Shown: positions 27,937 to 37,322, counted from the stretch's first letter. The stretch: 64,000 nucleotides of DNA from Jiangella alkaliphila (GCF_900105925.1 NZ_LT629791.1:1178001-1242000); one strand, 5' to 3'. Program-made: numbers and translations. The notes: a model not told the origin generated them from the letters alone.

Positions 27937-28452
27937 ATGGCGACGAAGCGAATCATCGACGACGACCGGCTCACCGCCGTCGGCCTGCTCGTCGAGGTGC
28001 ACCGGGGGCTGACCAACAAGTTCGCCACCCGCCTGGCCCACCACGGACTGTCCGAGAACGAACTCGAGATATTGCTGCGCCTGGGCCGCACGCCCAACTG
28101 CCAGCTGCGCATGAGCGACCTCGCCGCGCAGACCAGCCTGACCACCAGCGGCGTCACCCGCGTGGTCGACCGGCTGGAGCGGGGCGGCCTGGTGAACCGG
28201 GCCAGCTGCGACACCGACCGCCGCGGCACCTGGGCGGTCCTCACCGACGCCGGCCTGGAACGCGTGACCGCCGCCGTCGCCGAGCACATCGAGGACGTCG
28301 ACCGCTGGTACACCGGCCTGCTGACGCCCGAGCAGCTGAGCGCCCTGGTCGAGGCGCTGCGCATCGTGCGCGACACCGTCCGGCCCGAAGCCGTGGCCGG
28401 GGTGGCCGAGGCCGCCCGCGCGCGGCCGCGCATCGCCGCTACCTCGCCTTGA
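27937..28452 (+). CDS. MarR family transcriptional regulator
   Basis: A 171-residue MarR protein: NELEILLRLGRTPNCQLRMSDLAAQTSLTTSGVTRVVDRLERGGLV is the winged helix-turn-helix, followed by the wing RASCDTDRRGTWAVLTDAG. Divergent from yceI, whose expression it likely controls. Its 3' end overlaps the end of the convergent endonuclease IV gene by 14 bp. Confidence 0.92.
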   Translation: MATKRIIDDDRLTAVGLLVEVHRGLTNKFATRLAHHGLSENELEILLRLGRTPNCQLRMSDLAAQTSLTTSGVTRVVDRLERGGLVNRASCDTDRRGTWAVLTDAGLERVTAAVAEHIEDVDRWYTGLLTPEQLSALVEALRIVRDTVRPEAVAGVAEAARARPRIAATSP

Positions 28453-29227
28453 CCTGTTCCAGTAGGTAGGCGACGTCGGCGTCCTGGCCCTCGGCCGGCG
28501 TCTCGACGACGGCGTCGGTGCCCGCCGCCTCGATGACGGCCACGATGGCCTCGCCGCCGATGCTGCCCGTTCCGATGGTGGCGTGTCGGTCGGCGCCGGA
28601 GTCGAACGGGTCGCGGCTGTCGTTGGCGTGCACGAGGTCGATGCGCCCGGTGATGGCCCGCGTCTTCTCGACCATGTCCTCCGGAGCGATGCCGGCCGAG
28701 AACGCATGGCAGGTGTCGAGGCAGAAGCCGAACCCGAACTCGCCGACGGCGTCCCAGAGCGCGGCCAGCCGGTCCAGCTTGCGGGCCATGGCGTAGTCGC
28801 CGCCGGCGGTGTTCTCGATGAACACCGGCACCTTGGCGTCGAGCTGCTCGGCCGCCTTGCGCCAGTTGTCGACGCCGGCCTGCGGGTCGTCGCCCTTGAG
28901 CACGTGGCCGCCGTGCACGACCAGGCCCGCCGCGCCCACCTGCGCCGCGACGTCGACGTGCTGCTGCAGGATCTTGCGGCTCGGGATGCGGATGCGGTTG
29001 TTCGTGGTGGCGACGTTGACGACGTACGGCGCGTGGACGTAGACCTTCAGGCCGGCCGCCTCGGCGTCGGCCTTCAGCGCCTCGGCGCCGCCCGGGTAGG
29101 CCAGCTTGGGGGCCTTCCAGTCCTGCGGGTCGCCGAGGAAGATCTGCACCGCGCCGGCCCCGTTGGCCTTGGACGTGGAGATGGGATCGCCCTGCTTCAC
29201 GTGGGCTCCGATGCGCTGCTCAGCCAT
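28439..29227 (-). CDS. nfo: Deoxyribonuclease IV (AP endonuclease IV)
   Basis: A 262-residue AP endonuclease family 2 protein that cuts abasic sites in base excision repair. Metal-binding motifs are present: HGGH, FIENTAGG, FCLDTCHAFSAG, and VHANDSRDPFDSGADRHATIG. Start at the ATG at 29227 (MAEQRIGAHVK); a TAGCGT box lies 7 nt upstream, suggesting a leaderless message. Convergently overlaps marR by 14 bp. Confidence 0.95.
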   Translation of the reverse strand: MAEQRIGAHVKQGDPISTSKANGAGAVQIFLGDPQDWKAPKLAYPGGAEALKADAEAAGLKVYVHAPYVVNVATTNNRIRIPSRKILQQHVDVAAQVGAAGLVVHGGHVLKGDDPQAGVDNWRKAAEQLDAKVPVFIENTAGGDYAMARKLDRLAALWDAVGEFGFGFCLDTCHAFSAGIAPEDMVEKTRAITGRIDLVHANDSRDPFDSGADRHATIGTGSIGGEAIVAVIEAAGTDAVVETPAEGQDADVAYLLEQVKAR

Positions 29228-29285
29228 GCCACAGACGCTACCGCGCCGGTCCGACACCGTGCCCGGTCCCCGTAGGCTCGGATCG
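29228..29285. promoter_or_regulatory. Divergent pair of candidate leaderless promoters
   Basis: In a 58-bp gap, TAGCGT (29240-29235, minus) sits 7 nt before the nfo ATG and TAGGCT (29273-29278, plus) sits 7 nt before the ATG at 29286. CCGACA 16 nt upstream of the plus box is a possible -35. Confidence 0.5.
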
Positions 29286-29711
29286 ATGAGCGGCGAACCC
29301 AGTTGGCGGGAGCGGCGGCGCGAGGTCGTCCAGGCCCAGGCCGACGCGCTCGCGCGCAAGCAGGCCGCCGAGACCGAGCGGGCTAAGGTGCTCGTCGCCG
29401 AGTTCGTCGCCGCCATGACGGCCGCCGGCGTCGCGCCCGGGCCGCTGCGGGCGCGGGCCGCCGAGGGCGCCGTCCGCTACCAGACCGGGCTGCGCGGGTG
29501 GTACGTCCGCCGCAACCGGGCGATGGCGGTGGGCGAGGACGGTGCGTTCTATCTGCTCGACGTGCCGCGCTCGACGCGGTCGCGGCTGCTCGGCGTGCGC
29601 ATCGCGCCGTCGGACCCGCCGCTGCAGGCCGGCGTGGGCGCCAGGGACGGCGAGTCGATGCCGCTGGAGCGGTTGCTGCGGCAGCGGCTGGAGGCCGGGA
29701 CCGATTTCTGA
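29286..29711 (+). CDS. Conserved hypothetical protein
   Basis: A 141-residue protein of unknown function. The N-terminal third is a charged, probably coiled-coil helix (SWRERRREVVQAQADALARKQAAETERAKVLVAEF); the rest is compact and Arg-rich with YQTGLRGWYVRRNRAMAVGEDGAFYLL. No membrane segment or signal peptide. I do not recognise a family, though the length and its position before rpsF give it the look of a conserved cytosolic gene. Candidate leaderless start. Confidence 0.75.
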   Translation: MSGEPSWRERRREVVQAQADALARKQAAETERAKVLVAEFVAAMTAAGVAPGPLRARAAEGAVRYQTGLRGWYVRRNRAMAVGEDGAFYLLDVPRSTRSRLLGVRIAPSDPPLQAGVGARDGESMPLERLLRQRLEAGTDF

Positions 29712-29845
29712 CGGTTCGGAACCTGCAGGTCAAACCCTGTGGACAACCGAATCGGCGTTTCGGCTCATCGCTGGTAACCTTGCCTGCGGCCCGGTCATGC
29801 GCGACCAGCGTGCATCCGACCGGGCCATCGACGTTCAGCCCTCCT

Positions 29846-29864
29846 GCCACGGAGAGACCGTGGC
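29846..29864 (+). promoter_or_regulatory. Hairpin in the rpsF leader
   Basis: A perfect 7-bp stem (GCCACGG and CCGTGGC) around AGAGA, 13 nt before the Shine-Dalgarno sequence of rpsF. It could be part of an S6:S18-type autoregulatory leader, but the consensus was not verified. Confidence 0.35.
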
Positions 29865-29877
29865 CGCGAAGACCACA

Positions 29878-29891
29878 GGAGGTGATCCGGC
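29878..29891 (+). promoter_or_regulatory. Very strong ribosome-binding site of rpsF
   Basis: AGGAGGTGATC (29878-29888) matches the 3' end of 16S rRNA over 11 nt, just before the ATG at 29892. Confidence 0.75.
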
Positions 29892-30182
29892 ATGCGTCGC
29901 TATGAGGTCATGGTGATCCTGGACCCCGAGTCCGAGGAGCGCACCGTGCAGCCCAGCCTCGAGCAGTACCTCGGGGTCGTACGCGAGTCCGGTGGCTCGG
30001 TCGAGAAGATCGACATCTGGGGCCGCCGCAAGCTCTCGTACGAGATCGGCAAGAAGAGCGAGGGCATCTACGCGGTGCTCGACGTCACGTGCGAGGCCGA
30101 CACCGTGGCAGAGCTCGACCGCCAGCTCGGACTGTCCGAGACTGTGCTGCGTACCAAGGTCGTTCGGCCGGAAGCCCACTGA
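29892..30182 (+). CDS. rpsF: 30S ribosomal protein bS6
   Basis: A 96-residue bS6: [18 protein letters not shown] at the N-terminus and [27 protein letters not shown] in the middle are diagnostic. Binds 16S rRNA with bS18 in the small-subunit platform. First gene of rpsF-ssb-rpsR-rplI. Confidence 0.98.
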   Translation: MRRYEVMVILDPESEERTVQPSLEQYLGVVRESGGSVEKIDIWGRRKLSYEIGKKSEGIYAVLDVTCEADTVAELDRQLGLSETVLRTKVVRPEAH

Positions 30183-30194
30183 GAGGGACCACCA

Positions 30195-30740
30195 ATGGCA
30201 GGCGAGACCGTCATCACGGTCGTCGGCAACTTGACCGACGACCCTGAGCTGCGCTTCACGCCCAGCGGTGCCGCGGTCGCGAACTTCCGCGTCGCGTCCA
30301 CGCCGCGCACGTTCAACCGTCAGACCAGCACGTGGGAAGACGGCGAAGCGCTGTTCCTGTCGTGCTCGGTGTGGCGGCAGGCGGCCGAGAACGCCGCCGA
30401 GTCGCTGCAGCGCGGCATGCGTGTCGTCGTGACGGGCCGGCTCAAGCAGCGCTCGTACGAGACCCGCGAGGGCGAGAAGCGCACGGTCGTCGAGCTCGAC
30501 GTCGACGAGATCGGCCCGAGCTTGCGCTACGCCACGGCCAAGGTCACCCGCACCCAGCGTTCCGGTGGTGGTGGTGGCGGTGGCGGCGGCTTCGGCGGCG
30601 GTGGCGCTCCTGCCGGTGGTGGCAACGACCCGTGGGCCACTCCGTCCGGCGGCGGCAGCGCGCCGCAGCAGGGCGGCGGCGGCAACGACCCCTGGGGCGC
30701 TCCGGCGGCCGGTCCGCCGGCCGACGAGCCCCCGTTCTGA
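30195..30740 (+). CDS. ssb: Single-stranded DNA-binding protein
   Basis: A 181-residue SSB. The OB fold (about 1-110) contains VIGN-like [26 protein letters not shown] and [29 protein letters not shown] Gly-rich linker follows and the protein ends in the acidic tip DEPPF, used to bind replication and repair partners. 12 bp after rpsF in the standard actinobacterial operon. Confidence 0.98.
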   Translation: MAGETVITVVGNLTDDPELRFTPSGAAVANFRVASTPRTFNRQTSTWEDGEALFLSCSVWRQAAENAAESLQRGMRVVVTGRLKQRSYETREGEKRTVVELDVDEIGPSLRYATAKVTRTQRSGGGGGGGGGFGGGGAPAGGGNDPWATPSGGGSAPQQGGGGNDPWGAPAAGPPADEPPF

Positions 30741-30865
30741 GCACCAGGTAATCAGCGTTCGGGAGCGGCTCTGGAGGCCGCTCCGTTCGAGAACGCGCCC
30801 GTCAACCCATCCCGGTCAGCCGCGGCCAGCGAGGCGACCGGGCTCCCCGAAGGAGGAGCACCACG

Positions 30866-31102
30866 ATGGCAAAGCCCCCGCTGCGCAAGCCGAAGAAGAA
30901 GGTTTGCGCCTTCTGCAAGGACAAGGTCGACTACGTCGACTACAAGGACACCTCGCTGCTGCGCAAGTACATCTCCGACCGCGGCAAGATCCGCGCCCGT
31001 CGCGTCACCGGCAACTGCACCCGCCACCAGCGCGACGTCGCCACCGCGATCAAGAACGCCCGCGAGATGGCGCTGCTGCCGTACACCTCGACGGCTCGCT
31101 GA
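30866..31102 (+). CDS. rpsR: 30S ribosomal protein bS18 (cysteine-containing form)
   Basis: A 78-residue bS18. KVCAFCKDK and GNCTRHQRD keep the CxxC and CxxH residues of the zinc-binding form, so a cysteine-free, zinc-independent paralogue may exist elsewhere in this genome, as in other actinobacteria. A 125-bp gap separates it from ssb. Good Shine-Dalgarno sequence (AAGGAGGA) at 30850-30857. Confidence 0.98.
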   Translation: MAKPPLRKPKKKVCAFCKDKVDYVDYKDTSLLRKYISDRGKIRARRVTGNCTRHQRDVATAIKNAREMALLPYTSTAR

Positions 31103-31119
31103 GAAGGGGAGAGGACGCC

Positions 31120-31566
31120 ATGAAGCTGATTCTCACCCAGGAGGTGCCGGGGCGCGGCGCCGCCGGTGACGTCGTCGAGGTCAAGGACGGCTACGGCCGC
31201 AACTACCTCATGCCGCGTGGGTTCGCGATGGCGTGGACGAAGGGTGGGCAGAAGGAGATCGACTCCATCCGCCGCGCCCGTTCGGCCCGCGAGTTCGCCG
31301 ACCTCGACTCCGCTCGTGCGGTCAAGGCGCAGCTCGAGGGCACGGCCGTCAAGCTCGTCGCGAAGGCCGGCGACTCCGGCCGGCTGTTCGGCGCCGTCAC
31401 CTCGGCCGACATCGCGACGGCGGTCACCGCGTCCGGTGGCCCGGCCATCGACAAGCGCCGCATCGAGGTGGGCAGCCCGATCAAGACGGTCGGCACCCAC
31501 CGCGTCACGGTGCGCCTCCACCCGGAGGTCGCCGCCAACGTCGCGCTCGAGGTCGTCCCGGCCTGA
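31120..31566 (+). CDS. rplI: 50S ribosomal protein bL9
   Basis: A 148-residue bL9: [34 protein letters not shown] is the conserved N-terminal domain, joined by a long helix to the C-terminal domain with [12 protein letters not shown]. Start 17 bp after rpsR with GGGGAGAGGA upstream. Followed by a strong terminator. Confidence 0.98.
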   Translation: MKLILTQEVPGRGAAGDVVEVKDGYGRNYLMPRGFAMAWTKGGQKEIDSIRRARSAREFADLDSARAVKAQLEGTAVKLVAKAGDSGRLFGAVTSADIATAVTASGGPAIDKRRIEVGSPIKTVGTHRVTVRLHPEVAANVALEVVPA

Positions 31567-31602
31567 CGTCCGTCTCAGCCGAGGACATCCGAGGTCGTCG
31601 GG

Positions 31603-31639
31603 GGCCCGCGCCGCCAGCAGGAATGCTGGCCCGCGGGCC
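31603..31639 (+). terminator. Terminator of the rpsF-ssb-rpsR-rplI operon
   Basis: A two-part hairpin: outer stem GGCCCGCG (31603-31610) with CGCGGGCC (31632-31639), inner stem GCCAGCA/TGCTGGC around GGAA, then TTCG. Begins 37 bp after the rplI stop. Confidence 0.8.
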
Positions 31640-31727
31640 TTCGTGCGTCGCGACCAGGTCGTTGACGTGGAACCTTTCGCGCAACTGGGTACGTTCACCA
31701 CACAGCCCCCACCGACGACGGAGCCCC

Positions 31728-32306
31728 ATGCTCGACCGAGACCCGCGCAGCACGCGAATGCGCATCCAGAGCGTCGCCCTGGAGCTGTTCGCGGAGCAGG
31801 GGTACGACAAGACGTCGCTGCGCGAGCTCTCCGAACGCCTCGGTCTCACGAAGGCGTCGCTGTACTACTACTTCAAGGGCAAGGACGACATCGTCCAGAG
31901 CCTGGTCGACGACCTGCTGACGGCCGTCGACGAGGTGGTCGACTGGTCTCGCGGCCGCGAGCGCACGCCGGAGAACCGGCGCGAGCTGATCGAGCGGTAC
32001 GCCAAGGCGATCCGCGGGCAGGGCACGCCGCTGCTGCGGTTCCTGATGGAGAACCAGCCGGCGCTGCGCGTGCATGAGTGCGGCGACGCGTTGCGCGAGC
32101 GCATGCGGGTGCTGGTCGACTTCGTCGTCGACCCCCGCGACCCGCTGCCGGTGCAGCTGTGTGGCCGCATGGCGTTCTTCGCGCTGCACAGCGGCCCGAT
32201 GATCATGAGCGACGTCGAGGCGACCACCGACGAGATCTTCGACGCCGCCTGCGCGGTCGCGGTGTCGATGCTGCCCGACGACGACGGCGAGCGCCCGTCA
32301 TCCTGA
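31728..32306 (+). CDS. TetR family transcriptional regulator
   Basis: A 192-residue TetR protein: MRIQSVALELFAEQGYDKTSLRELSERLGLTKASLYYYFKGKDDIV is the helix-turn-helix; the ligand-binding half is all-helical. ATG at 31728. Lies 22 bp upstream of a two-component system in the same direction, so it could be co-transcribed with or control it, but no operator was identified. Confidence 0.92.
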   Translation: MLDRDPRSTRMRIQSVALELFAEQGYDKTSLRELSERLGLTKASLYYYFKGKDDIVQSLVDDLLTAVDEVVDWSRGRERTPENRRELIERYAKAIRGQGTPLLRFLMENQPALRVHECGDALRERMRVLVDFVVDPRDPLPVQLCGRMAFFALHSGPMIMSDVEATTDEIFDAACAVAVSMLPDDDGERPSS

Positions 32307-32328
32307 GATCGCCTGCGACAATCGGGGC

Positions 32329-33588
32329 GTGAGGCCGCTCCGGAGCATCGTCGCGCCGCTGTCCGCGCGCCGGCTGGTCCGCCGGGGCGTGCACCTGCTG
32401 CTCGGCGGCGTCATCCTGCTGCCGTACGTCCTGCTGATCATCGGGTTCGTGCAGTTGTTCACCGAACCGGGGACGCCGTACGTGCCGGCCGGGGTGCTGG
32501 CGGCGGTCACGTTCGTCATCGCGACGGTGCCGCCGTTCCTGCCCGCGATGCGGGCGCTGGAGATCACCGCGACGCGCGGCCTGCTCGACGTCGACCTGCC
32601 CGACCCGGCCGCCGACCCGCCGTGGGAGAGCCGGCTGTTCGGTGCCGGCTGGTACGTGCTGCACCTGCTCAGCGGTGGTGCGGCGATGGCGGCGGTGCTG
32701 TTCGCCGCGCCGACGTCGGTGCTGCTGGTGGTGCGCGGGCTCGGGTTCGACGACGGCCCCGGGATCGCCGGGCTGGCGCCGCTCGACGACGTCACCGGGG
32801 TGTGGGCGGTACTGCTCGGGCTCGGGCTGGTCGTGGCGACGGCGTACCTGGTGGCCGGGCTGGGCGCGCTGCTGGCGTGGTTCGCGCCGCTGCTGCTGGG
32901 GCCGTCGCCGGCCGAGCTGCGGCTGGCCATGGAGGCGCAGGCCCGGGAGTTCGCCGAGCGCAACCGGCTGGCCCGCGAGCTGCACGACTCCGTCGGCCAC
33001 GCCCTGACGGTGACGACCCTGCAGGCGGCGGCCGCGCGCCGGGTGCTCGACTCCGATCCCGAGTTCGCCCGCCGCGCCCTCGTCGCCGTCGAGGAGGCCG
33101 GCCGGACCGCCATGGAGGACCTCGACCACGTGCTGGGCGTGCTCCGCGCGGGCGGCACGGCGCCGGACGACGGCACGTCGCCGCAGCGCACGCTCGCCGA
33201 CCTGCCTCGGCTGATCGACGACACCCGGACCACCGGCATGCGGCTGGAGGCGACGGTCGACGGCGATCTCGCGGCGGTGCCGCCAGTGCTGTCGCGCGAG
33301 GCGTACCGCATCGTGCAGGAGGGTCTGACGAACGCGGCCCGGCACGCGGCGCAGCTGCCGGTCCGGCTCCGGGTCGCCGCGACGGCGGACGGGCTGGACA
33401 TCGACGTGTCGAACCCGCTGCCCGACGGCACGGCGGACGGCAGCGCGTCCGGCCGGGCGAACGGTGGCCGCGGCCTGCGCGGCATGCGCGAGCGGGTGCG
33501 GCTGCTGCGCGGCGAGTTGTCCGCGCAGGCCGCGGACGGGGTGTGGCGGGTGCGGGTGCACCTGCCGGGACGGGAGGGCGGCCGGTGA
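32329..33588 (+). CDS. Sensor histidine kinase (HisKA_3 type)
   Basis: A 419-residue membrane kinase with about four N-terminal helices (to about residue 195) and a cytoplasmic kinase core. The phospho-accepting His219 lies in RLARELHDSVGHALTV, and the ATPase domain has EGLTNAARHA as its N-box and RGLRGMRERV. No large sensor domain is visible, so it likely detects a membrane-associated signal. GTG start at 32329; its stop overlaps the start of the response regulator gene as GTGA. Confidence 0.94.
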   Translation: MRPLRSIVAPLSARRLVRRGVHLLLGGVILLPYVLLIIGFVQLFTEPGTPYVPAGVLAAVTFVIATVPPFLPAMRALEITATRGLLDVDLPDPAADPPWESRLFGAGWYVLHLLSGGAAMAAVLFAAPTSVLLVVRGLGFDDGPGIAGLAPLDDVTGVWAVLLGLGLVVATAYLVAGLGALLAWFAPLLLGPSPAELRLAMEAQAREFAERNRLARELHDSVGHALTVTTLQAAAARRVLDSDPEFARRALVAVEEAGRTAMEDLDHVLGVLRAGGTAPDDGTSPQRTLADLPRLIDDTRTTGMRLEATVDGDLAAVPPVLSREAYRIVQEGLTNAARHAAQLPVRLRVAATADGLDIDVSNPLPDGTADGSASGRANGGRGLRGMRERVRLLRGELSAQAADGVWRVRVHLPGREGGR

Positions 33589-34235
33589 CGGACGTGATTA
33601 CGGTGCTGTTGGTCGACGACGAGCCGCTGGTGCGGGCGGGGTTGCGGGCGATCATCGACGCCGAGCCCGACCTGCGCGTCGTCGGCGAGGCGGCCGACGG
33701 CGCCGAGGTCGGGCCACTGGTGACCCGGTCCCGCCCGGACGTCGTGCTGATGGACGTGCGGATGCCGGCCGTCGACGGCATCCAGGCGACCCGGCTGCTC
33801 AGCCGCCGCGACGACCCGCCGCGCATCCTCGTCGTCACGACGTTCGAGAACGACGACTACGTGTACGAGGCGTTGCGCGCCGGTGCGCACGGGTTCCTGC
33901 TCAAGCGGGCCCGGCCGGAGCAGATCGTGCAGGCGGTCCGGACCGTGGCCCGCGGCGACTCGCTGCTGTTCCCGGCCGCCATTCGCACGCTGGCCGCGTC
34001 GCACGGCACCGACGGCGGCGACGCGCTGGCCGGCGCCGGGCTGAGCGAGCGCGAGGCCGAGGTGCTGCGGCTGATGGCGGCCGGGCTGTCCAACGCCGAG
34101 ATCGCGGCCGACCTCGTCGTCGGCGTCGAGACGGTGAAGACGCACGTCGGCAACGTCCTCTCCAAGCTCGCCGTCCGCGACCGCACCCAGGCCGTCATCG
34201 CCGCCTACGAGTCCGGCTTCATCAGCCCCCGCTGA
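33585..34235 (+). CDS. LuxR-type (NarL family) response regulator
   Basis: A 216-residue regulator: receiver domain with LLVDDEPLVRAGL, phospho-acceptor Asp57 in VLMDVRMP, and the conserved Thr/Lys (TTFEN, LKRARPEQ); C-terminal GerE helix-turn-helix (LSEREAEVLRLMAAGLSNAEIAADL). Cognate partner of the kinase before it through a GTGA overlap. Followed by the second dispersed inverted repeat 15 bp after its stop. Confidence 0.95.
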   Translation: MTDVITVLLVDDEPLVRAGLRAIIDAEPDLRVVGEAADGAEVGPLVTRSRPDVVLMDVRMPAVDGIQATRLLSRRDDPPRILVVTTFENDDYVYEALRAGAHGFLLKRARPEQIVQAVRTVARGDSLLFPAAIRTLAASHGTDGGDALAGAGLSEREAEVLRLMAAGLSNAEIAADLVVGVETVKTHVGNVLSKLAVRDRTQAVIAAYESGFISPR

Positions 34236-34249
34236 CCGATCCTCCACCC

Positions 34250-34337
34250 AACCCCAAGTTGATCTTGGAGTTCTTCGGCAATTGAGTAGCGAATTGTCCG
34301 ATAGATGGGCGAACAACTCCAAGATCAACTTGGGGTT
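34250..34337. repeat. Dispersed inverted-repeat element, copy 2
   Basis: Perfect 23-bp arms (34250-34272 and 34315-34337) around a 42-nt centre. Core GTTGATCTTGGAGTT and internal CCGATAGAT are shared with copy 1 at 8471-8553; the outer arm bases differ (AACCCCAA here, CTCCCGC there) but remain fully paired within each copy. Lies just after the response regulator gene and could terminate it. Confidence 0.85.
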
Positions 34338-34426
34338 GGCCGGGGTGGGGCCCGTCCCTCCCTCGGGGGAGGCGGTTCACCGGACGGCGGGAGGCTGGGG
34401 GCGCCGGGCGCGGGCGAAGGTGAGGT

Positions 34427-35524
34427 ATGACTCAGACGATCCTGAACCGGCCCGCGGCGGACTCCGCGCTCCGTGGTGTGCTGCGGCGCTGGCCGGAGTG
34501 GGCACCGTGGGCCGCGACCCTGTGGGCGCTCGGCTACGGGCTGACGGCGCTGGGCTGGACGCTCACGGGCGCCGGCTACCCGATCGACCCCACCGACCGC
34601 GACAGCAGCATGGCCCTGCTCGGCGACGTGCCGGCCGACGTCGGCGCGCCGTTGTTCGCCGCGGTCGCGTTGGCCGCCGCGGGGACGGGCGCCGTCATGG
34701 CCCGCTACCGTCCCGGCGCGTACATCCCTCGCTGGTGGCGCCGGTTCGCCGTCGGACTCGGCGCGACGTTCGCCCTGGTGCTGCTGGTGGTGGTGCCCAC
34801 GACCCGACTGCTGGCGCTGCTCGGCTACCTGCCGATGATCGTCTTCCGGGCGCCGTTCGACGCCGAGATCCGGGCCGATGTCGCCGCGGCGCTGGGCGTC
34901 GAGGACGTGCACCAGCTGGTCGCGCTCGTGGGCGGGTTCCTCTGGGCGGGCGCGACCGTCGCCTATGCGCGGCGGACGGCGGGCAGCTGCGCCCGCTGCG
35001 GCCGGCCGGACCGGTCGGCATCGGTCGCGGCGGTGCTTCGCTGGGGCCGGGTCGCCGTGTACGTCGCGGCCGCGATCCCGGCGCTCTACGCGGTGACGCG
35101 GTGGGTGTGGGTCGCCGGTGTGCCGATGGGCATGGACGAGCAGCAGTACGACGACGCCCGGGCCGACGGCTCGCTCTGGGCGGCCGCCTGGCTCGGGTCG
35201 TTCGCGCTGGTCGGGACCGTGCTGACGCTCGGCCTGGTGCAGCGGTGGGGCGAGGTGTTCCCGCGCTGGGTGCCGATGCTGCGCCGCCGGACGGTCCCGG
35301 TCGGGCTCGCGGTGGTGCCGGCGACCTTCGTCGCGGTCCTCGCGACGTCGGGCGGGCTGGGCATGGTGAAGGTGGCCCTGACAGACAGCTGGTTCGGCGT
35401 GGAGGACTGGGCCGCCATCGGGCCGACGCTGCTGTGGCCGCTCTGGGGCGTCGCGCTGGGCTGGGGGACGCTGGCGTACTGGCTGCGCCGCCGCGGCCGG
35501 TGCGCCGACTGCGGCCTCGGCTGA
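34427..35524 (+). CDS. Integral membrane protein with two CxxC motifs
   Basis: A 365-residue membrane protein with about 7-8 helices. Unusual are two CxxC pairs, one in a loop after the fourth helix (CARCGRPD, near residue 188) and one at the very C-terminus (CADCGLG). They might together bind a metal or form redox-active pairs on the same face of the membrane. No family recognised. Upstream region 34338-34426 contains no other gene. Confidence 0.75.
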   Translation: MTQTILNRPAADSALRGVLRRWPEWAPWAATLWALGYGLTALGWTLTGAGYPIDPTDRDSSMALLGDVPADVGAPLFAAVALAAAGTGAVMARYRPGAYIPRWWRRFAVGLGATFALVLLVVVPTTRLLALLGYLPMIVFRAPFDAEIRADVAAALGVEDVHQLVALVGGFLWAGATVAYARRTAGSCARCGRPDRSASVAAVLRWGRVAVYVAAAIPALYAVTRWVWVAGVPMGMDEQQYDDARADGSLWAAAWLGSFALVGTVLTLGLVQRWGEVFPRWVPMLRRRTVPVGLAVVPATFVAVLATSGGLGMVKVALTDSWFGVEDWAAIGPTLLWPLWGVALGWGTLAYWLRRRGRCADCGLG

Positions 35525-35666
35525 CCGACCTACGATGGGCCGTCGAGGGACGTGCATACCGGCGGCGAATGGGGGCCGGAGGCTCCCACGAGTCGTCGGT
35601 CGAGACCGTGAGACGACCGGAGCGCGGGAGCATGGCGTGCACGACCCGAGACATCAGGAGTGTTCA

Positions 35667-37301
35667 GTGCTGATCGCGTTCTCCGTCGCACCGTCCGGCA
35701 CCGGCGAGTCCGTGTCCGAGGCGGTCGCCGACGCCGTCGCCGTCGTCCGCGACCGCGCGCACCAGGTGCCGATGAACGCCGTCCGCGGCAACGAGGAGTA
35801 CACCCGGCTGCTGGAGCAGTGGATGCGCTCCTACCGGCCCGAGGAGCTGTTCGACGACGACGGCCGGCTGCGCGCCGACCTGCGCGAGCTGTCGCCGTCC
35901 GGGCCCCGGCGGATGAGCGCGAACCCGCACGCCAACGGCGGCGTGCTCACCCGCGACCTGCGGCTGCCCGACTTCCGTGCGCACGCGGTCGACGTGCCGG
36001 TGCCGGGCGGCGCCATCGCCCAGCCGACCCGGGTGCTGGGCGAGTGGCTGGCCGGCGTCGTCACGGAGAACCCGACGAACTTCCTCATCATGGGACCGGA
36101 CGAGACGGCGTCGAACCGGCTCTCCGCGGCGGTCGACGCGGGCGGCAAGCGCTGGCTGGGCGAGACGCTGCCCATCGACGACTCGCTGTCGCCGACCGGC
36201 CGGGTGCTGGAGATGCTGTCCGAGCACCAGTGCCAGGGCTGGCTCGAGGGCTACCTGCTGACCGGCCGGCACGGGCTGTTCAACTGCTACGAGGCTTTCA
36301 TCCACATCATCGACGCGATGTTCAACCAGCACGCGAAGTGGCTGAAGGTGACCCGCGAGATCCCGTGGCGCGCGCCCATCCCATCGCTGAACTACCTGCT
36401 GTCGTCGCACGTCTGGCGCCAGGACCACAACGGCTTCTCGCACCAGGACCCGGGCTTCATCGACCACGTGGTGAACAAGAAGGCCGACGTCATCCGCGTC
36501 TACCTGCCGCCGGACGCGAACACGCTGCTGTCGACGTACGACCACTGCCTGCGCAGCCGCGACTACGTCAACGTCGTCGTCGCCGGCAAGCAGCCCGGGC
36601 CGCAGTGGCTGACCATGGACGAGGCGATCGCCCACTGCACCCGCGGCATCGGCATCTGGGAGTGGGCCAGCACCGACGGCGGCGAGGGCGAGCCCGACAT
36701 CGTCCTGGCCTGCGCGGGCGACATCCCCACCGTCGAGACGCTGGCCGCCGTCGACCTCATCCGCCGGCACCTGCCGCAGCTGCGGGTCCGGGTGATCAAC
36801 GTCGTCGACCTCATGCGGCTGCAGGACGAGGGCGAGCACCCGCACGGCCTGAGCGACCGCGAGTTCGACGCGCTGTTCACGACGGACAAGCCGGTCGTGT
36901 TCGCGTACCACGGGTACCCGTGGCTGATCCACCGGCTGACCTACCGGCGCACCAACCACGACAACATCCACGTCCGCGGTTACAAGGAGGAGGGCACCAC
37001 CACGACGCCGTTCGACATGGTGATGCTCAACGACCTCGACCGGTACCACCTGGTCATGGACGTCATCGACCGCGTCCCCGGGCTGGCCGCCGAGCAGGCC
37101 GTGCTGCGGCAGCGGATGACCGACGCCCGGCTGCGGGCCCGGCAGTACACCCGCGAGCACGGCACCGACCTCCCCGAGGTGGCCGAGTGGGCCTGGCCCG
37201 ACGCGCGCGCCCGCGGGCTGCCGGGCACGGCCGGCGACGACACCGCGGCCGACTTCGAGGCGGCGCCCGCACCGGTACAGGGCGAGCGGACCGGCGGCTG
37301 A
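35667..37301 (+). pseudogene. Phosphoketolase lacking its N-terminal domain, fused to the start of an MTH1187-type thiamine-binding protein
   Basis: A 544-residue frame with a good ribosome-binding site (AGGAG 6 nt before GTG). Residues 1 to about 28 ([20 protein letters not shown] then DAVAVVR) look like the start of an MTH1187/YkoF-type thiamine-binding protein. From about residue 31 ([14 protein letters not shown]) onward it is the C-terminal two-thirds of a xylulose-5-phosphate/fructose-6-phosphate phosphoketolase: [50 protein letters not shown] and [20 protein letters not shown] are all intact. Full-length enzymes have about 790 residues; roughly the first 280, with the thiamine diphosphate/Mg site (GDGE motif), are gone. 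It is probably not an active enzyme. Junction near 35748-35759. Confidence 0.8.
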
Positions 37302-37322
37302 CGCGGCCCGGGCTGTCGGACC

